NCBI RefSeq assembly: GCF_003609575.1
Contig: NZ_MBTA01000001.1
Coordinates: forward strand, 372,001-436,000
Origin: Pelobium manganitolerans
Lineage (GTDB): Bacteria; Bacteroidota; Bacteroidia; Sphingobacteriales; Sphingobacteriaceae
Length of the DNA: 64,000 bases
Direction: 5' to 3'
Shown: piece by piece, positions 27,455-36,257 of the stretch
How positions within the stretch are numbered: position 1 is the first letter of the stretch
How the letters are laid out: each line of letters opens with the position of its first letter
The notes under the pieces: model-generated
What the model was told of the DNA's origin: nothing
The model's database searches: none
Seen by the model: only the letters and a program-made list of their open reading frames with translations
Translations under genes and position numbers: made by a program

Positions 27455-28297
27455 TTAATCCAACTGTGCAAAGGTGTCGCCCTGTTTTAGGTCGCCGGTT
27501 TCGTAACCTTTCATAAACCAGTACATTCTTTGTTTAGAAGTGCCGTGCGTAAAAGCATCGGGGACTATGTGGCCTTGTGTTTTTTGTTGGATGGCATCGT
27601 CGCCAACGGCATTTGCAGCGCTCATGGCTTCCTCAATATCTCCGGCTTCTAAATATTGTTTGTTGTAATGTGCAAAAACGCCCGCGTAAAAATCCGCTTG
27701 TAGTTCCAAAGCCACCGAAAGGCGGTTGGCTTCCCTTTCGCTTAAATTTTGTTGCATGCGGCTCACTTTTGCAGATGTGCCTAAAAGGTTTTGCACGTGG
27801 TGCCCCACCTCATGTGCAATTACATAGGCGGTGGCAAAATCTCCGCCTTGGGCGCCAAAACGGGTTTTTAGCTCGTTCATAAAACCAAGGTCGATATAAA
27901 CTTTTTCGTCTGCCGGGCAATAAAAAGGACCTACAGCTGATGATGCGCCACCACAAGCGGTTTGCACGCCATTGGTAAATAAAACCATTTGGGGTTCTTT
28001 GTAGCGGTTTCCGTTTTCTTCAAACAACTTGCCCCATACGTCTTCGGTATCTGCCAACACAACGGATACAAATTCTCCCTGCTGTTTTTCTGCTTCACTT
28101 AGCTCGCGCTGCTCGCCACTGCCGGCATTTTGGTTTTGCAACTGACTTAATAATTGGCCGCTATCGCCGCCTAAAAATAACTGTACCAACAGTACAATTA
28201 CGCCTACAATACCGCCGCCGGCAATTATTTTTCCGCCACCGGATAATCCTCTGCGGTCGTCAACGTTGCTGCTTCCGCGTCTTCCAAGCCATTTCAT
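27455..28297 (-). CDS. Neutral zinc metallopeptidase (YpfJ family)
   Basis: A 280-residue protein of the YpfJ/KPN_02809 family. The zinc motif HEVGHH lies at residues 162-167 in AYVIAHEVGHHVQNLLG. A single transmembrane segment (about 23-43, GKIIAGGGIVGVIVLLVQLF) anchors it, and the start MKWLGRRGSSNVDDRRG is typical. A longer reading back to 28687 runs antiparallel-frame through mgtE and is rejected. Substrate unknown. mgtE lies 56 bp upstream on the same strand. Confidence 0.92.
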   Translation of the reverse strand: MKWLGRRGSSNVDDRRGLSGGGKIIAGGGIVGVIVLLVQLFLGGDSGQLLSQLQNQNAGSGEQRELSEAEKQQGEFVSVVLADTEDVWGKLFEENGNRYKEPQMVLFTNGVQTACGGASSAVGPFYCPADEKVYIDLGFMNELKTRFGAQGGDFATAYVIAHEVGHHVQNLLGTSAKVSRMQQNLSEREANRLSVALELQADFYAGVFAHYNKQYLEAGDIEEAMSAANAVGDDAIQQKTQGHIVPDAFTHGTSKQRMYWFMKGYETGDLKQGDTFAQLD

Positions 28298-28353
28298 ATG
28301 ATACTTTTTTTGCTCAGGTGTGCAGATTGTATGCCAATACTTTGCAGTTGGTG

Positions 28354-29727
28354 TTACAATAAAACGTCGCGCAAGAACATCATCGCAACCGTGAAATAGA
28401 TAATTAAGCCGGTAACATCTACCAAGGTAGCCACAAAAGGTGCGGACGATGAAGCTGGGTCCGCGCCCAGTTTTTTGAGAACAATAGGCAACATAGAGCC
28501 AGCCAGCGAGCCCCAAAGCACCACGCCTACCAAAGCTACGCCTACGGTGCAACCAATTAACACCCAATGTGGGCCGTACATAGGTGTAAAACTTGTCCAA
28601 ACGGCAATGCGTAAAAACCCTATGAGTCCTAGCGTGAGCCCCAAAAGCAAACCCGAAATAATTTCTCTGCGCATCACACGCCACCAATCTGTCAGTTTAA
28701 TTTCGCCCAAGGCTAAAGCCTGGATAATTAGGGTAGAAGCTTGCGATCCGCTGTTTCCGCCACTTGAGATAATTAGGGGCACAAATAAGGCCAGCACCAC
28801 CGCTTTTTCTATCTCGCCTTCAAAATGGCTCATCGCGGTAGCGGTAAACATCTCACCAAAAAATAAAATCACCAGCCAGCCCACGCGTTTTTTTACCAGT
28901 TTTAGCAAAGGCATATCCAGATAAGGCTGGTCCAAAGCCTCGGTACCGCCCACCTTTTGCATGTCTTCGGTATATTCTTCGTGGGCAATCCACAAAATGT
29001 CATCAACGGTAACAATCCCTAAAAGTATGTTTTGGTCATCCACCACAGGCAGGGCCACGCGGTTGTTCATTTTAAAAACGTTGATGGCTTCTTCTTGCGG
29101 GTCGTTTACATGGAGCGCAATTAAACGGCTATCGGTAAGATCGCCAATTTTAGCTTCAGGGTCTGATAGTAAAATTTCGCGGATACGGATGTCATCTAAC
29201 AAAACGCCATCTTTATCTACCACATATACAACATCAATGGTTTCGGAGTTTTTGCCGTAACGGCGAATGTGGTTTAGGGCGCGCTCGACTGTCCAATCGG
29301 TTTTTACCGCAATAAAATCTGGCGTCATTAAACGGCCCACGCTTTCTTCCTCGTAGCCTAACAAAACCAAGGCTTCTTTGCGGTCTGCATCGGGCAGTAG
29401 TATCAGCAGTTTTTTCACTGCTTCGCCCTTTAGCTCGCTAAACAGCGCGGTACGGTCGTCCGGCGGAAGCTGCCTGATAATCTCCGTTAGCTTATTGCTT
29501 TGCAGTTTGGCAATAATTTTTTCTTGCGTGGGGAAGTCTAAAATCCGGAAAACGTTAACCGCCCGTTTGATAGATAGGGTTTCGATAAATTTTACGGCAT
29601 GTTGCGGAAGCTCGTCAATCAGCTCTTCTACTTCCGAGATGTTCAGCTCGTTGATGTATCGTTTTAAAGCTCTGTCGTTTTCGGCATCTAACAGCAGGAT
29701 TACTTCATCCAGAACCAATTTTTCCAT
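28354..29727 (-). CDS. mgtE: Magnesium transporter MgtE
   Basis: A 457-residue Mg2+ channel of full MgtE length. A cytosolic MgtE_N helical domain (about 1-135, with DELPQHAVKFI and LPPDDRTALFSEL) is followed by two CBS domains (about 138-260; VGRLMTPDFIAVKTDWTVER, VALPVVDDQNILLGIVTVDD) that sense Mg2+, and a five-helix pore domain (about 275-455) with ISSGGNSGSQASTLIIQALA, the conserved pore signature. It acts as a dimer in the inner membrane. Regulation of the channel itself is by cytosolic Mg2+. Confidence 0.97.
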   Translation of the reverse strand: MEKLVLDEVILLLDAENDRALKRYINELNISEVEELIDELPQHAVKFIETLSIKRAVNVFRILDFPTQEKIIAKLQSNKLTEIIRQLPPDDRTALFSELKGEAVKKLLILLPDADRKEALVLLGYEEESVGRLMTPDFIAVKTDWTVERALNHIRRYGKNSETIDVVYVVDKDGVLLDDIRIREILLSDPEAKIGDLTDSRLIALHVNDPQEEAINVFKMNNRVALPVVDDQNILLGIVTVDDILWIAHEEYTEDMQKVGGTEALDQPYLDMPLLKLVKKRVGWLVILFFGEMFTATAMSHFEGEIEKAVVLALFVPLIISSGGNSGSQASTLIIQALALGEIKLTDWWRVMRREIISGLLLGLTLGLIGFLRIAVWTSFTPMYGPHWVLIGCTVGVALVGVVLWGSLAGSMLPIVLKKLGADPASSSAPFVATLVDVTGLIIYFTVAMMFLRDVLL

Positions 29728-29900
29728 AAAACGCGTGTTTATTGGTGCTTGTTAAAGGGGCTGTAAATTTGCGTTTTTATTATGAGAATGCCATAGTTTA
29801 TTGCGCCAGCGTCCGGTATTTTTGCCTTTAATAACAAATTTCTCGCCAATAGACTTAAAGCTAACATTAAAAAAGCAGGCACATCAAATTAAATTATCCT

Positions 29901-29908
29901 TAACTTTG
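29901..29908 (+). promoter_or_regulatory. -7 box of the KAS III-like gene
   Basis: TAACTTTG matches TAnnTTTG exactly, 29 bp before the ATG at 29938. The -33 region (ATCAAATTAAATT) has no TTTG. Confidence 0.45.
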
Positions 29909-29937
29909 AACCGAAAACCAATTTAGTTCACGGTAAA

Positions 29938-31047
29938 ATGTCTAATATAAAATCTGTTATTGTTGCAACCGGCAGCTATATCCCGCCAAGGGTAATTGAA
30001 AACCAACATTTTTTAAACCATAGTTTTTTTGAGAAAGATGGTACGCCCCAAGCGCGAAAGAACGAGGAAGCAATTGAGAAGTTTAAGGCGATTACCGAGA
30101 TTGAGGAGCGCCGTTACGCGGAGGATGATTTAAACGCATCGGATTTGGCTTTTTTAGCCGCGAAAGATGCTTTAGAAAGCTCGGGCATTGATGCCGAGGA
30201 GCTGGATTATATTGTGGTGGCACATAATTTTGGCGATGTTGCTAAGGGTAGCAACCGGGTGGATATGATCCCCACCTTGGCCAGTCGCGTAAAACATAAA
30301 TTGGGCATTATAAACCCCGATTGCGTGGCTTACGATTTGCCTTTCGGTTGCCCGGGATGGTTGCAAGGGATGATTCAGGCAGATTATTTTATTAAATCTG
30401 GTGATGCTAAAAAAGTGTTGGTGATTGGCGCAGAAACGCTTTCGCGCATTGTTGACCCGCATGATAAAGACACCATGATTTATGCTGACGGTGCGGGCGC
30501 AACTATTTTGGCCGCCGTGGCGGATACTGATTCGGGCGTGCTGAGCCACAAGGCGCAGAGCCATACGGTAGATCAGGCTTATTTTTTAAGGATGGAGCCA
30601 TCGTGTAACCCAGCGCACCAGTCGGATGCGCGTTACTTAAAAATGGATGGCCGTAAAGTGTACGAATATGCTTTGACGCATGTGCCTAAAGTGATGAAAG
30701 CTGCGCTGGAAAAAGCCGGTGTTGAAGCCAGGGAAGTGAAAAAAGTATTGGTACACCAAGCCAATGGCAAAATGGACGAAGCAATTTTAAAGCGATTTTT
30801 TAAACTGTACAATGCGGAGGCGCCAGCCGGCATTATGCCCATGACCATTGCAAAACTGGGCAATTCTTCTGTGGCTACCGTACCTACTTTGCTGGATTTA
30901 ATATTAAAAGGAGAAATGGAAGGACATACCGTAAAAGCGGGAGACGTTTTGCTGTTTGCCTCTGTAGGTGCAGGGATGAATATTAATGCGATGGTGTATC
31001 GAATGCCTCACCCTAAATCCCTCTCCGGAGGAGAGGGACTTGCCTAG
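29938..31047 (+). CDS. 3-oxoacyl-ACP synthase III family protein (FabH-like)
   Basis: A 369-residue thiolase-fold condensing enzyme. The KAS III triad is present: C138 in DLPFGCPGW, H273 in VLVHQANGKMDE and N309 in KLGNSSVATVP. It is longer than E. coli FabH (317), with an insertion after the first strand (residues ~20-50) as in many Bacteroidota paralogues. It could start fatty-acid synthesis or a secondary aryl-polyene/lipid pathway; no fatty-acid genes are adjacent. The last ~12 residues (HPKSLSGGEGLA) are encoded by a palindromic repeat (31018-31038) that seems to have been inserted over the original end. Confidence 0.9.
   Translation: MSNIKSVIVATGSYIPPRVIENQHFLNHSFFEKDGTPQARKNEEAIEKFKAITEIEERRYAEDDLNASDLAFLAAKDALESSGIDAEELDYIVVAHNFGDVAKGSNRVDMIPTLASRVKHKLGIINPDCVAYDLPFGCPGWLQGMIQADYFIKSGDAKKVLVIGAETLSRIVDPHDKDTMIYADGAGATILAAVADTDSGVLSHKAQSHTVDQAYFLRMEPSCNPAHQSDARYLKMDGRKVYEYALTHVPKVMKAALEKAGVEAREVKKVLVHQANGKMDEAILKRFFKLYNAEAPAGIMPMTIAKLGNSSVATVPTLLDLILKGEMEGHTVKAGDVLLFASVGAGMNINAMVYRMPHPKSLSGGEGLA
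31018..31038. repeat. TCCCTCTCC/GGAGAGGGA palindrome at the 3' end of a gene
   Basis: TCCCTCTCC-GGA-GGAGAGGGA is a perfect 9-bp inverted repeat with a three-base loop, contained in the coding region of the KAS III-like protein and 6 bp from its stop codon. Confidence 0.8.
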
Positions 31048-31110
31048 TTTGGGGGAGAGCGTAAGTGTAAAGTAGTAAGTATAAAGTATCAAGATGCTGA
31101 TTGAAATATA

Positions 31111-31133
31111 AAGCGGGCGAAGACCCGTTTTTT
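31111..31133 (+). terminator. Terminator after the KAS III-like gene
   Basis: AAGCGGG-CGAAGA-CCCGTT with a T run forms a short GC stem with one G-U pair. It has the right orientation for the gene ending at 31047. Confidence 0.6.
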
Positions 31134-31200
31134 ATGGTGTTAAACTAAGTTGGCAGGCAGGTTGGGGCAAAAGCTAATGTTTTAACCCGAGTTTGATTAA

Positions 31201-31345
31201 TGATTTCAGAAATCATCAATAGTAACGGGCTTCAGCCCGTTTTACAGGACAATTTATGATGGCTTTAGCCAAACATGGATCAGAAAGTTTTGGCAAAACC
31301 ATATTCTTGATCATCTTAGTCATCGGGCTAAAGCCCGATGTAACT
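31201..31345. repeat. Composite palindromic element, locus 1
   Basis: Four palindromes in a row: TGATTTCAGAAATCA (31201-31215), AACGGGCT-TC-AGCCCGTT (31224-31241), TGGCTTTAGCCA (31260-31271) and CATCGGGCT-AA-AGCCCGATG (31321-31340). The last three have counterparts in the same order at 34981-35100. Confidence 0.8.
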
Positions 31346-31562
31346 GAATCAGCTTTCGAAGCTTTATAATCGGTGATTTGATAATCGAACTCATGTTATT
31401 AAAATTTTTAAAAGCGATTAGCAGAGGCAATAGCAAATAAAAAATCTTAAAATTATCATTTGAATGTTAAGCTGTATGGTAGCGGGCATTTTGCTTTTAG
31501 GCTGGCTTAATCCTTGTGGAAAATGAGGCACAGAAAAAATCAGTTTCCTTAAAAATATAACG

Positions 31563-32723
31563 ATGTTAAATTTCGAATTTAAAAACCCAACAAAAATCAT
31601 ATTCGGTAAAGACCAAATTGGCAAACTGGCAGATGAAATTCCGGCCAATGCCAAAATATTGTTGTTATACGGTGGCGGTAGCATCAAAAAAAACGGGGTT
31701 TACGAGCAGGTGCAAAACGCACTGAAAAATTTTGAGGTGTTGGAATTTGGTGGTATCCCAGCAAATCCGGAGTATGAGGTGCTGATGGAGGCTTTAAAGG
31801 TAATTAAAGCCGAAAACATTACCTTTTTACTGGCCGTTGGCGGAGGTTCTGTGATAGATGGCACTAAATTTTTAGCTGCAGCAGCGCGTTACAAAGGAGA
31901 GGATCCTTGGGATATTTTGAAAAACGCGGTGCGCACCACAGATGCGATGCCCTTTGGCACCGTTTTAACTTTGCCTGCTACGGGATCGGAAATGAACTCG
32001 AGTTCGGTAATTACCCGTAAATCAACCCAAGAGAAATTGGGTATGGGCGGTACAGGCTTGTTCCCTGTGTTTTCTATTTTGGACCCGCAGGTGGTGCAAT
32101 CGGTACCGCAGCGGCAGTTGGCAAATGGCATAACAGATGCTTTTATGCATGTTTTGGAGCAGTACATGACGTATCCCATCGGCGCCGCTTTGCAGGATCG
32201 TTTTGCCGAAAGCATTTTACAAACTTTGGTAGAAGTGGCACCTAAGATAATGGCCAACCCGGCCGATTATGAAGCGGCGGCCAACTTTATGTGGTGCTGC
32301 ACCATGGCGCTAAACGGGCTTATCCAAAAAGGTGTGCCTGGCGATTGGGCAGTGCACCAAATGGGCCACGAGCTTACCGCGCAGTATGGTATTGACCATG
32401 CCCGCACCTTGGCTATCATCGCGCCAAGCCACTACCGCTATAATTTTGAAAGCAAAAGAGAGAAATTAGCGCAGTACGGAAAACGTGTTTGGGGAATAAA
32501 TGAAGGAGATACGGATGCTATCGCGAAAGCGGCCATTTATAAAACAGAAGAATTTTTCCATTCTTTGGGTATCGATACCAAACTATCCGACTATACCCCA
32601 GATTACAATGGCACGGCACAAAAAATATCTGAACGTTTTGCGGAAAGAGGATGGCGAGGCTTAGGCGAACATAAAAGGCTTTCGCCGGATGACGTAGAGA
32701 AAATTGTAGCAATGAGCTATTAG
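31563..32723 (+). CDS. Iron-containing alcohol dehydrogenase (YqhD/BDH type)
   Basis: A 386-residue group III alcohol dehydrogenase. The start MLNFEFKNPTKIIFGKDQIG, the nucleotide-binding LLLYGGGSIKKNGVY (NADP preference in YqhD) and AVGGGSVIDGTKF are YqhD-like, as are LTLPATGSEMNSSSVI and the metal-ligand region MHVLEQYMT...HQMGHELTAQYGIDHARTLA in the second half. It reduces short-chain or lipid-derived aldehydes with NADPH. It appears to be transcribed alone; purine-rich repeats (32724-32793) directly follow the stop. Confidence 0.95.
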   Translation: MLNFEFKNPTKIIFGKDQIGKLADEIPANAKILLLYGGGSIKKNGVYEQVQNALKNFEVLEFGGIPANPEYEVLMEALKVIKAENITFLLAVGGGSVIDGTKFLAAAARYKGEDPWDILKNAVRTTDAMPFGTVLTLPATGSEMNSSSVITRKSTQEKLGMGGTGLFPVFSILDPQVVQSVPQRQLANGITDAFMHVLEQYMTYPIGAALQDRFAESILQTLVEVAPKIMANPADYEAAANFMWCCTMALNGLIQKGVPGDWAVHQMGHELTAQYGIDHARTLAIIAPSHYRYNFESKREKLAQYGKRVWGINEGDTDAIAKAAIYKTEEFFHSLGIDTKLSDYTPDYNGTAQKISERFAERGWRGLGEHKRLSPDDVEKIVAMSY

Positions 32724-32793
32724 GAAGGAGCAAAGATTAAAGAGCAAAGAACAAGGAGCAAAGATGGAGATTTGAGACAGGAGAGCTGGAGTG
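32724..32793 (+). repeat. Purine-rich GGAGCAAAGA / GAGATTTGAGAC spacer
   Basis: Contains GGAGCAAAGATTAAAGAGCA, then AAGAACAAGGAGCAAAGATG and GAGATTTGAGACAGGAGAGC: short near-repeats of a purine-rich word, almost free of C. The same words occur at 61151-61236 and, in part, at 373-400. Confidence 0.65.
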
Positions 32794-32864
32794 GCTTTCC
32801 TGTTTTATTTTATCGTGCTGGCATTGTCCATTCTTTAGCTCATTCACTCCTTCTTGCATCAAAA

Positions 32865-33857
32865 TTACCTTAAAACAGCATCTGTGATATGGATAATTCC
32901 GTTAAGCGTTTGAATATCAGAGATAAGCATATTTGCGGTAGCTTGGTTTGATTTTATGGTGAAATAGCCGTTTCCTAAATCTGTTAAGCTTAGTGGCGTA
33001 CTGCTATTTGCCGTAACACCGCCGGTCTTTAGTACAGAAGTGAGAGCAGGTTGGCCTAAAAAGTTGCTGCGCAAAATCTGTGTTAAGGTGTTTTTGTCAA
33101 TTTTATGGATGTCTGCCGGTTTGCCAACGCTGATGCCAAGTTGCCGGCCAAGGTTTTCGAAAGCTAAGTCTGTTGGTGCAAAAATGGTAAAGTTGTTTTT
33201 AGCGTCGGCTAATTCTGCATCCAAACCGGTGTAAGCTAAAGCCTCGGTAAAAATCTGCAGCTCGGGTTTTACAAATACTTTAGCGCTGGCAAATTCCTTT
33301 ATCGCACCATACAAATTCGCGTTTATGGCCATCATCACCCGGTTTACCACGTGCACCGTTCCGTTATCTGCTTTTATGTTGGCCGAAATTATTTTAGATC
33401 CGTTGATATACAGAGAGTCGTTTTTAACGATGATACGTTTCTTTAAATTTTGGCTAAGTAAGGAAGAAACCTCTGCGCCGCCTATTAATAGGTCTTTGCT
33501 TACATTTCCGTTGTTGATATGGTACAGAAATAGCTGCTGTATAAAAGCCGGTTGCAAAAGATTTACATCACCGGCTTGTTTAATTCCTATTTTTGCAAAA
33601 GCTTCATTAGTAGGCACAAACACGGTAAAATCACCATTAGAACCGCTTGCGGTGTTTCTGTTTGATAAAGTTACCACATAGTTGTTTTTGATGGTTAACA
33701 GTTCAAACTGGCTTAAAGCCTGATAGCCCATAATGGTTTGCGCTACGGTAGGCGTTGTGCCATGATCTTTGTTGTTGCAGGCTACAACAGATAAAGATGC
33801 TATTAAGCCTAACAGCCCCAGTTTAAAATTAGAAAGCTTTCTGTAAAAAATATTCAT
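32865..33857 (-). CDS. Fasciclin (FAS1) domain lipoprotein
   Basis: A 330-residue lipoprotein. The signal ends SVVAC with the lipid cysteine at residue 27. Two FAS1 domains follow, about 45-180 and 195-328; each shows the motif pairs FTVFVPTNEAFAKIG / GTVHVVNRVMMAI and FTIFAPTDLAFENLG / GIIHITDAVLR. FAS1 domains mediate adhesion between proteins or to surfaces. It is probably anchored to the outer membrane. The divergent neighbour at 34079 is an outer-membrane barrel candidate, 221 bp away; a functional link is only possible. Confidence 0.9.
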   Translation of the reverse strand: MNIFYRKLSNFKLGLLGLIASLSVVACNNKDHGTTPTVAQTIMGYQALSQFELLTIKNNYVVTLSNRNTASGSNGDFTVFVPTNEAFAKIGIKQAGDVNLLQPAFIQQLFLYHINNGNVSKDLLIGGAEVSSLLSQNLKKRIIVKNDSLYINGSKIISANIKADNGTVHVVNRVMMAINANLYGAIKEFASAKVFVKPELQIFTEALAYTGLDAELADAKNNFTIFAPTDLAFENLGRQLGISVGKPADIHKIDKNTLTQILRSNFLGQPALTSVLKTGGVTANSSTPLSLTDLGNGYFTIKSNQATANMLISDIQTLNGIIHITDAVLR

Positions 33858-34078
33858 CCGTGAGTTTTTGTATAGCGTAATTTAATATTTATGAAGGGTA
33901 ACATTTACGTTTATAAATGCGGTTAAAGCTAGTTTTTATCCCTTGTTGTTTTGTTTTTTGTTGTTAATTTGCGCTTACGTTTCGGCAAAAATATTATCGC
34001 AAAGCGCTATATTATTACAAACATACGTCTAAACAAAAAATCTTAGCTAAAAATTTTAAACTTAACCTAACGCCACAA

Positions 34079-34975
34079 ATGAAAATTTTCTACTCGAAGG
34101 TTCTTCTTACCCTTGTTATTTCGCTGGCAAGCATCAGCGCAAGCTTTGCCCAAACTTTACTTACGGGATTTATGCAAGGAAAAAAAGGAGGATATGTTAC
34201 CTTTTCTGGAAACCATGAACATTATAGCAGTGCTTTTTACTATCCAGAAAAAATTGACGAGATACCGGTTTTTAAAGAGATATCGGTAAACACGTTCAAT
34301 ATTTTAGGCACTTACGGTTTTACCGATCGTTTTGAGATGCTGGTTAACATCCCTTTTGTGCAAACGGTGGGTTCGCCAGATGCGGGCGTGTTAGAAGGTT
34401 TGGGTTATACTAACCAGCAAGATGGCGCGCAAGACATTAGTGTTTACGGTAAATATCAGTTTGCCAAAGTAGGGAAAGTGGCTTTCCAAGGCGCGGCAGG
34501 TTTTTCTACACCTTTAAGTAAATACTATATCGAACCTAATTTCCAGTCTTTACTTTCTATAGGTGACCGCGCCACAACCTATAATGGAATATTGCTAGGG
34601 CATTTTAAAGATGAGCGTGGTTTTTTTATTACCGGCCAGCTCGGTTACAGCTTTAGAACTACGGCTGTACCAGATGCGGTATTGAGCGAATTGAAAATCG
34701 GGATCAGTCGCCCGCGCTTTTACTTAAGCGGACAGGTGGGCAACCAAACCTCTACCAGCGGAACCGATATTTTGAGACCGGGTTTTACAGGTTCTTTTGT
34801 GGAAACACGTGTAAACTACACCAAGGTAGGCGGAACAATTTATACGCCTTTAGACGGTAACTTAGGCCTAAGCATTGGTGGCGGAGGCATAGTTGGCGGA
34901 AGAAACGTGGGCCAATCTTACTACGGCATGGCAGGCTTAACCTATAACTTTTTATACCATCCATTGGTTAAATAG
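34079..34975 (+). CDS. Putative outer-membrane beta-barrel protein
   Basis: A 298-residue exported protein with a signal peptide (1-25, ending ASFAQ). The mature part is a series of amphipathic strands with aromatic girdle residues and turns (FTDRFEMLVNIPF, AQDISVYGKYQFAKV, GFFITGQLGYSFRTT, RFYLSGQVGNQTS) and ends YYGMAGLTYNFLY, as outer-membrane barrels do. It resembles the loose transporter/MetA-pathway-phenol class of barrels, but I cannot name a family with confidence. It is followed directly by a palindrome acting as a terminator. Confidence 0.7.
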   Translation: MKIFYSKVLLTLVISLASISASFAQTLLTGFMQGKKGGYVTFSGNHEHYSSAFYYPEKIDEIPVFKEISVNTFNILGTYGFTDRFEMLVNIPFVQTVGSPDAGVLEGLGYTNQQDGAQDISVYGKYQFAKVGKVAFQGAAGFSTPLSKYYIEPNFQSLLSIGDRATTYNGILLGHFKDERGFFITGQLGYSFRTTAVPDAVLSELKIGISRPRFYLSGQVGNQTSTSGTDILRPGFTGSFVETRVNYTKVGGTIYTPLDGNLGLSIGGGGIVGGRNVGQSYYGMAGLTYNFLYHPLVK

Positions 34976-34980
34976 TCAGG

Positions 34981-35004
34981 AACGGACTGAAGTCCGTTTT
35001 TTTT
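34981..35004 (+). terminator. Palindrome AACGGACT-GA-AGTCCGTT with T run
   Basis: Perfect 8-bp stem followed by eight T residues, starting six bases after the barrel gene stop codon. It is also the first member of composite palindromic element locus 2, so a repeat seems to serve as the terminator. Confidence 0.8.
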
Positions 35005-35100
35005 AAGTCAATAAAGGCTTTAGCAAACCTAAGCTCCGCAATTTCGGCTAAAAGCCGTATTAAATAGCTCTTGTACATCGGGCTTTAACCCGATGCAATT
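34981..35100. repeat. Composite palindromic element, locus 2
   Basis: AACGGACTGAAGTCCGTT (34981-34998), AAGGCTTTAGCAAAC (degenerate middle member, about 35014-35028), CGGCTAAAAGCCG (35045-35057) and CATCGGG-CTTTAA-CCCGATG (35076-35095) followed by CAATTGGA. The order and the words match locus 1 at 31224-31345. Confidence 0.8.
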
Positions 35101-35143
35101 GGAGCAATATTAAAAAGATTGGGGTAGAAAAAGCAAACGCTAA

Positions 35144-35530
35144 TTATAGCCTTCTTTGCAGTTTGTAGCTCCAAAAAATCCTGAGCATCTCCGCAAAAAT
35201 AATGAGCGGTAGCAATAATGACTCGGGGTTGTTGATAGGAATAACGTAGCTGATAAAAGACAAAAATCCGAAGCTGAAGGCTAAAAAGATGAAGCGTGGC
35301 ACAAGCTGGCAATAATAAATAATGATGCCGGCTTTTTTGGGGATGCTGAGCAAAATAGCGCTAGCCAATAAGCTAAACCACAGCAGGATAAATAGCGCCC
35401 GCGAAAAAACCTCGTTCAGCGTAAAAGATTCTGCTGTAAACAAAGATTGCAATTGCAACAAGCCCTGCTCCAGCATAAAAAAGAAGGATAGTAAATCTAA
35501 AAAAGCAAAAGCGCGGAGCCACCATTTCAT
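35144..35530 (-). CDS. Small hypothetical membrane protein, four TM segments
   Basis: A 128-residue protein I do not recognise. The start MKWWLRAFAFLDLLSF and four hydrophobic stretches (about 5-25, 42-62, 68-90, 97-118) make it a small integral membrane protein. The ATG ending at 35530 is chosen over an upstream start at 35563 because the latter would overlap the TonB-domain gene stop. The gap to that gene is 13 bp, suggesting co-transcription. Confidence 0.7.
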   Translation of the reverse strand: MKWWLRAFAFLDLLSFFFMLEQGLLQLQSLFTAESFTLNEVFSRALFILLWFSLLASAILLSIPKKAGIIIYYCQLVPRFIFLAFSFGFLSFISYVIPINNPESLLLPLIIFAEMLRIFWSYKLQRRL

Positions 35531-35543
35531 GGTGCTAAGATAA

Positions 35544-36212
35544 TTATTTACAGTTTGCGGCAATTAAAGCATCTGCATCTGCAAAGCCAATATTTTTGAT
35601 GAAGTGCAAAATTTTGCAAGCTTCTTCTGTTTTACCGTTTTTGAGCAGGCCATTAGCCTGCGCCAATTGCGCGTTTACAAATTCTTGATCGAAGCCTAGC
35701 TCGGCCTTTAAGTTTAAAATTTCTGCTTCCTTTGTCGGGTCGGCTTTACCCAAATTTTTATCGGCATAATAGGCCAACACCAAATTTTCCAAACCTTGGC
35801 GTGCCTGGTACTGCATTATAGCCTGCTGTTTTGTGGCTTGTGGCACTAACTGGCAACCGTAGTTTTGCAATTCAAATTTTATGGGCACAATTAATTCTTG
35901 CGTGGAGTCGTAGTTTTTGTCAAGCTCCCATTTACCCTTGGTAAGTTGAATTAGACGGATGGCTTCATCATCTAAATCAATTCCTAAACCTTTTTTTACT
36001 TTCACATCGCGCAAAGTACCTTCGGCATCTAGCTTAAAAGATATAGACACCGTGCCTTCTATACAATGCTGTTTAGCGTATGCTGGATAGCGCATTTCGG
36101 AGCTTAGAAACGATTGCAGGTCGCCTTTGGTAAAATGGGGCTGGGCAAAGGCGGTACTTCCTATTAAGAAACTGATAAATAAAATAAAAATGAGGGTTTT
36201 GCTCATGACCAT
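35544..36212 (-). CDS. Exported protein with TonB C-terminal-like domain
   Basis: A 222-residue exported protein. Signal peptide about 1-24 (GSTAFAQ). Residues ~28-115 form a TonB C-terminal-like domain: EMRYPAYAKQHCIEGTVSIS, FKLDAEGTLRDVKVKKGLG and DDEAIRLIQLTKGKW. It has no N-terminal proline-rich spanner, so it is not a complete TonB; such periplasmic TonB-C proteins are common in Bacteroidota with unknown roles. The C-terminal ~100 residues are helical and look TPR-like. It is located just downstream (45 bp) of the large regulator on the same strand. Confidence 0.8.
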   Translation of the reverse strand: MVMSKTLIFILFISFLIGSTAFAQPHFTKGDLQSFLSSEMRYPAYAKQHCIEGTVSISFKLDAEGTLRDVKVKKGLGIDLDDEAIRLIQLTKGKWELDKNYDSTQELIVPIKFELQNYGCQLVPQATKQQAIMQYQARQGLENLVLAYYADKNLGKADPTKEAEILNLKAELGFDQEFVNAQLAQANGLLKNGKTEEACKILHFIKNIGFADADALIAANCK

Positions 36213-36257
36213 AAAACGTTTTTATCCGCTTTTTATTGGCAGGCTGTTCCTCTACAG

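Larger units (their letters stand above)
31048..31562. other. Intergenic region rich in palindromes
   Basis: 515 bp. Purine-rich AAGTAAGTATAAAG-like spacer (31061-31093), a terminator-like hairpin (31111-31133), a composite palindromic element (31201-31345) and an AT-rich leader of the dehydrogenase gene. No ORF is supported. Confidence 0.7.

Noticed and set aside
28298-28687. Extended N-terminus of the zinc metallopeptidase
   Set aside because: The extension is mgtE sequence read in another frame; the family start MKWLGRR is at 28297.
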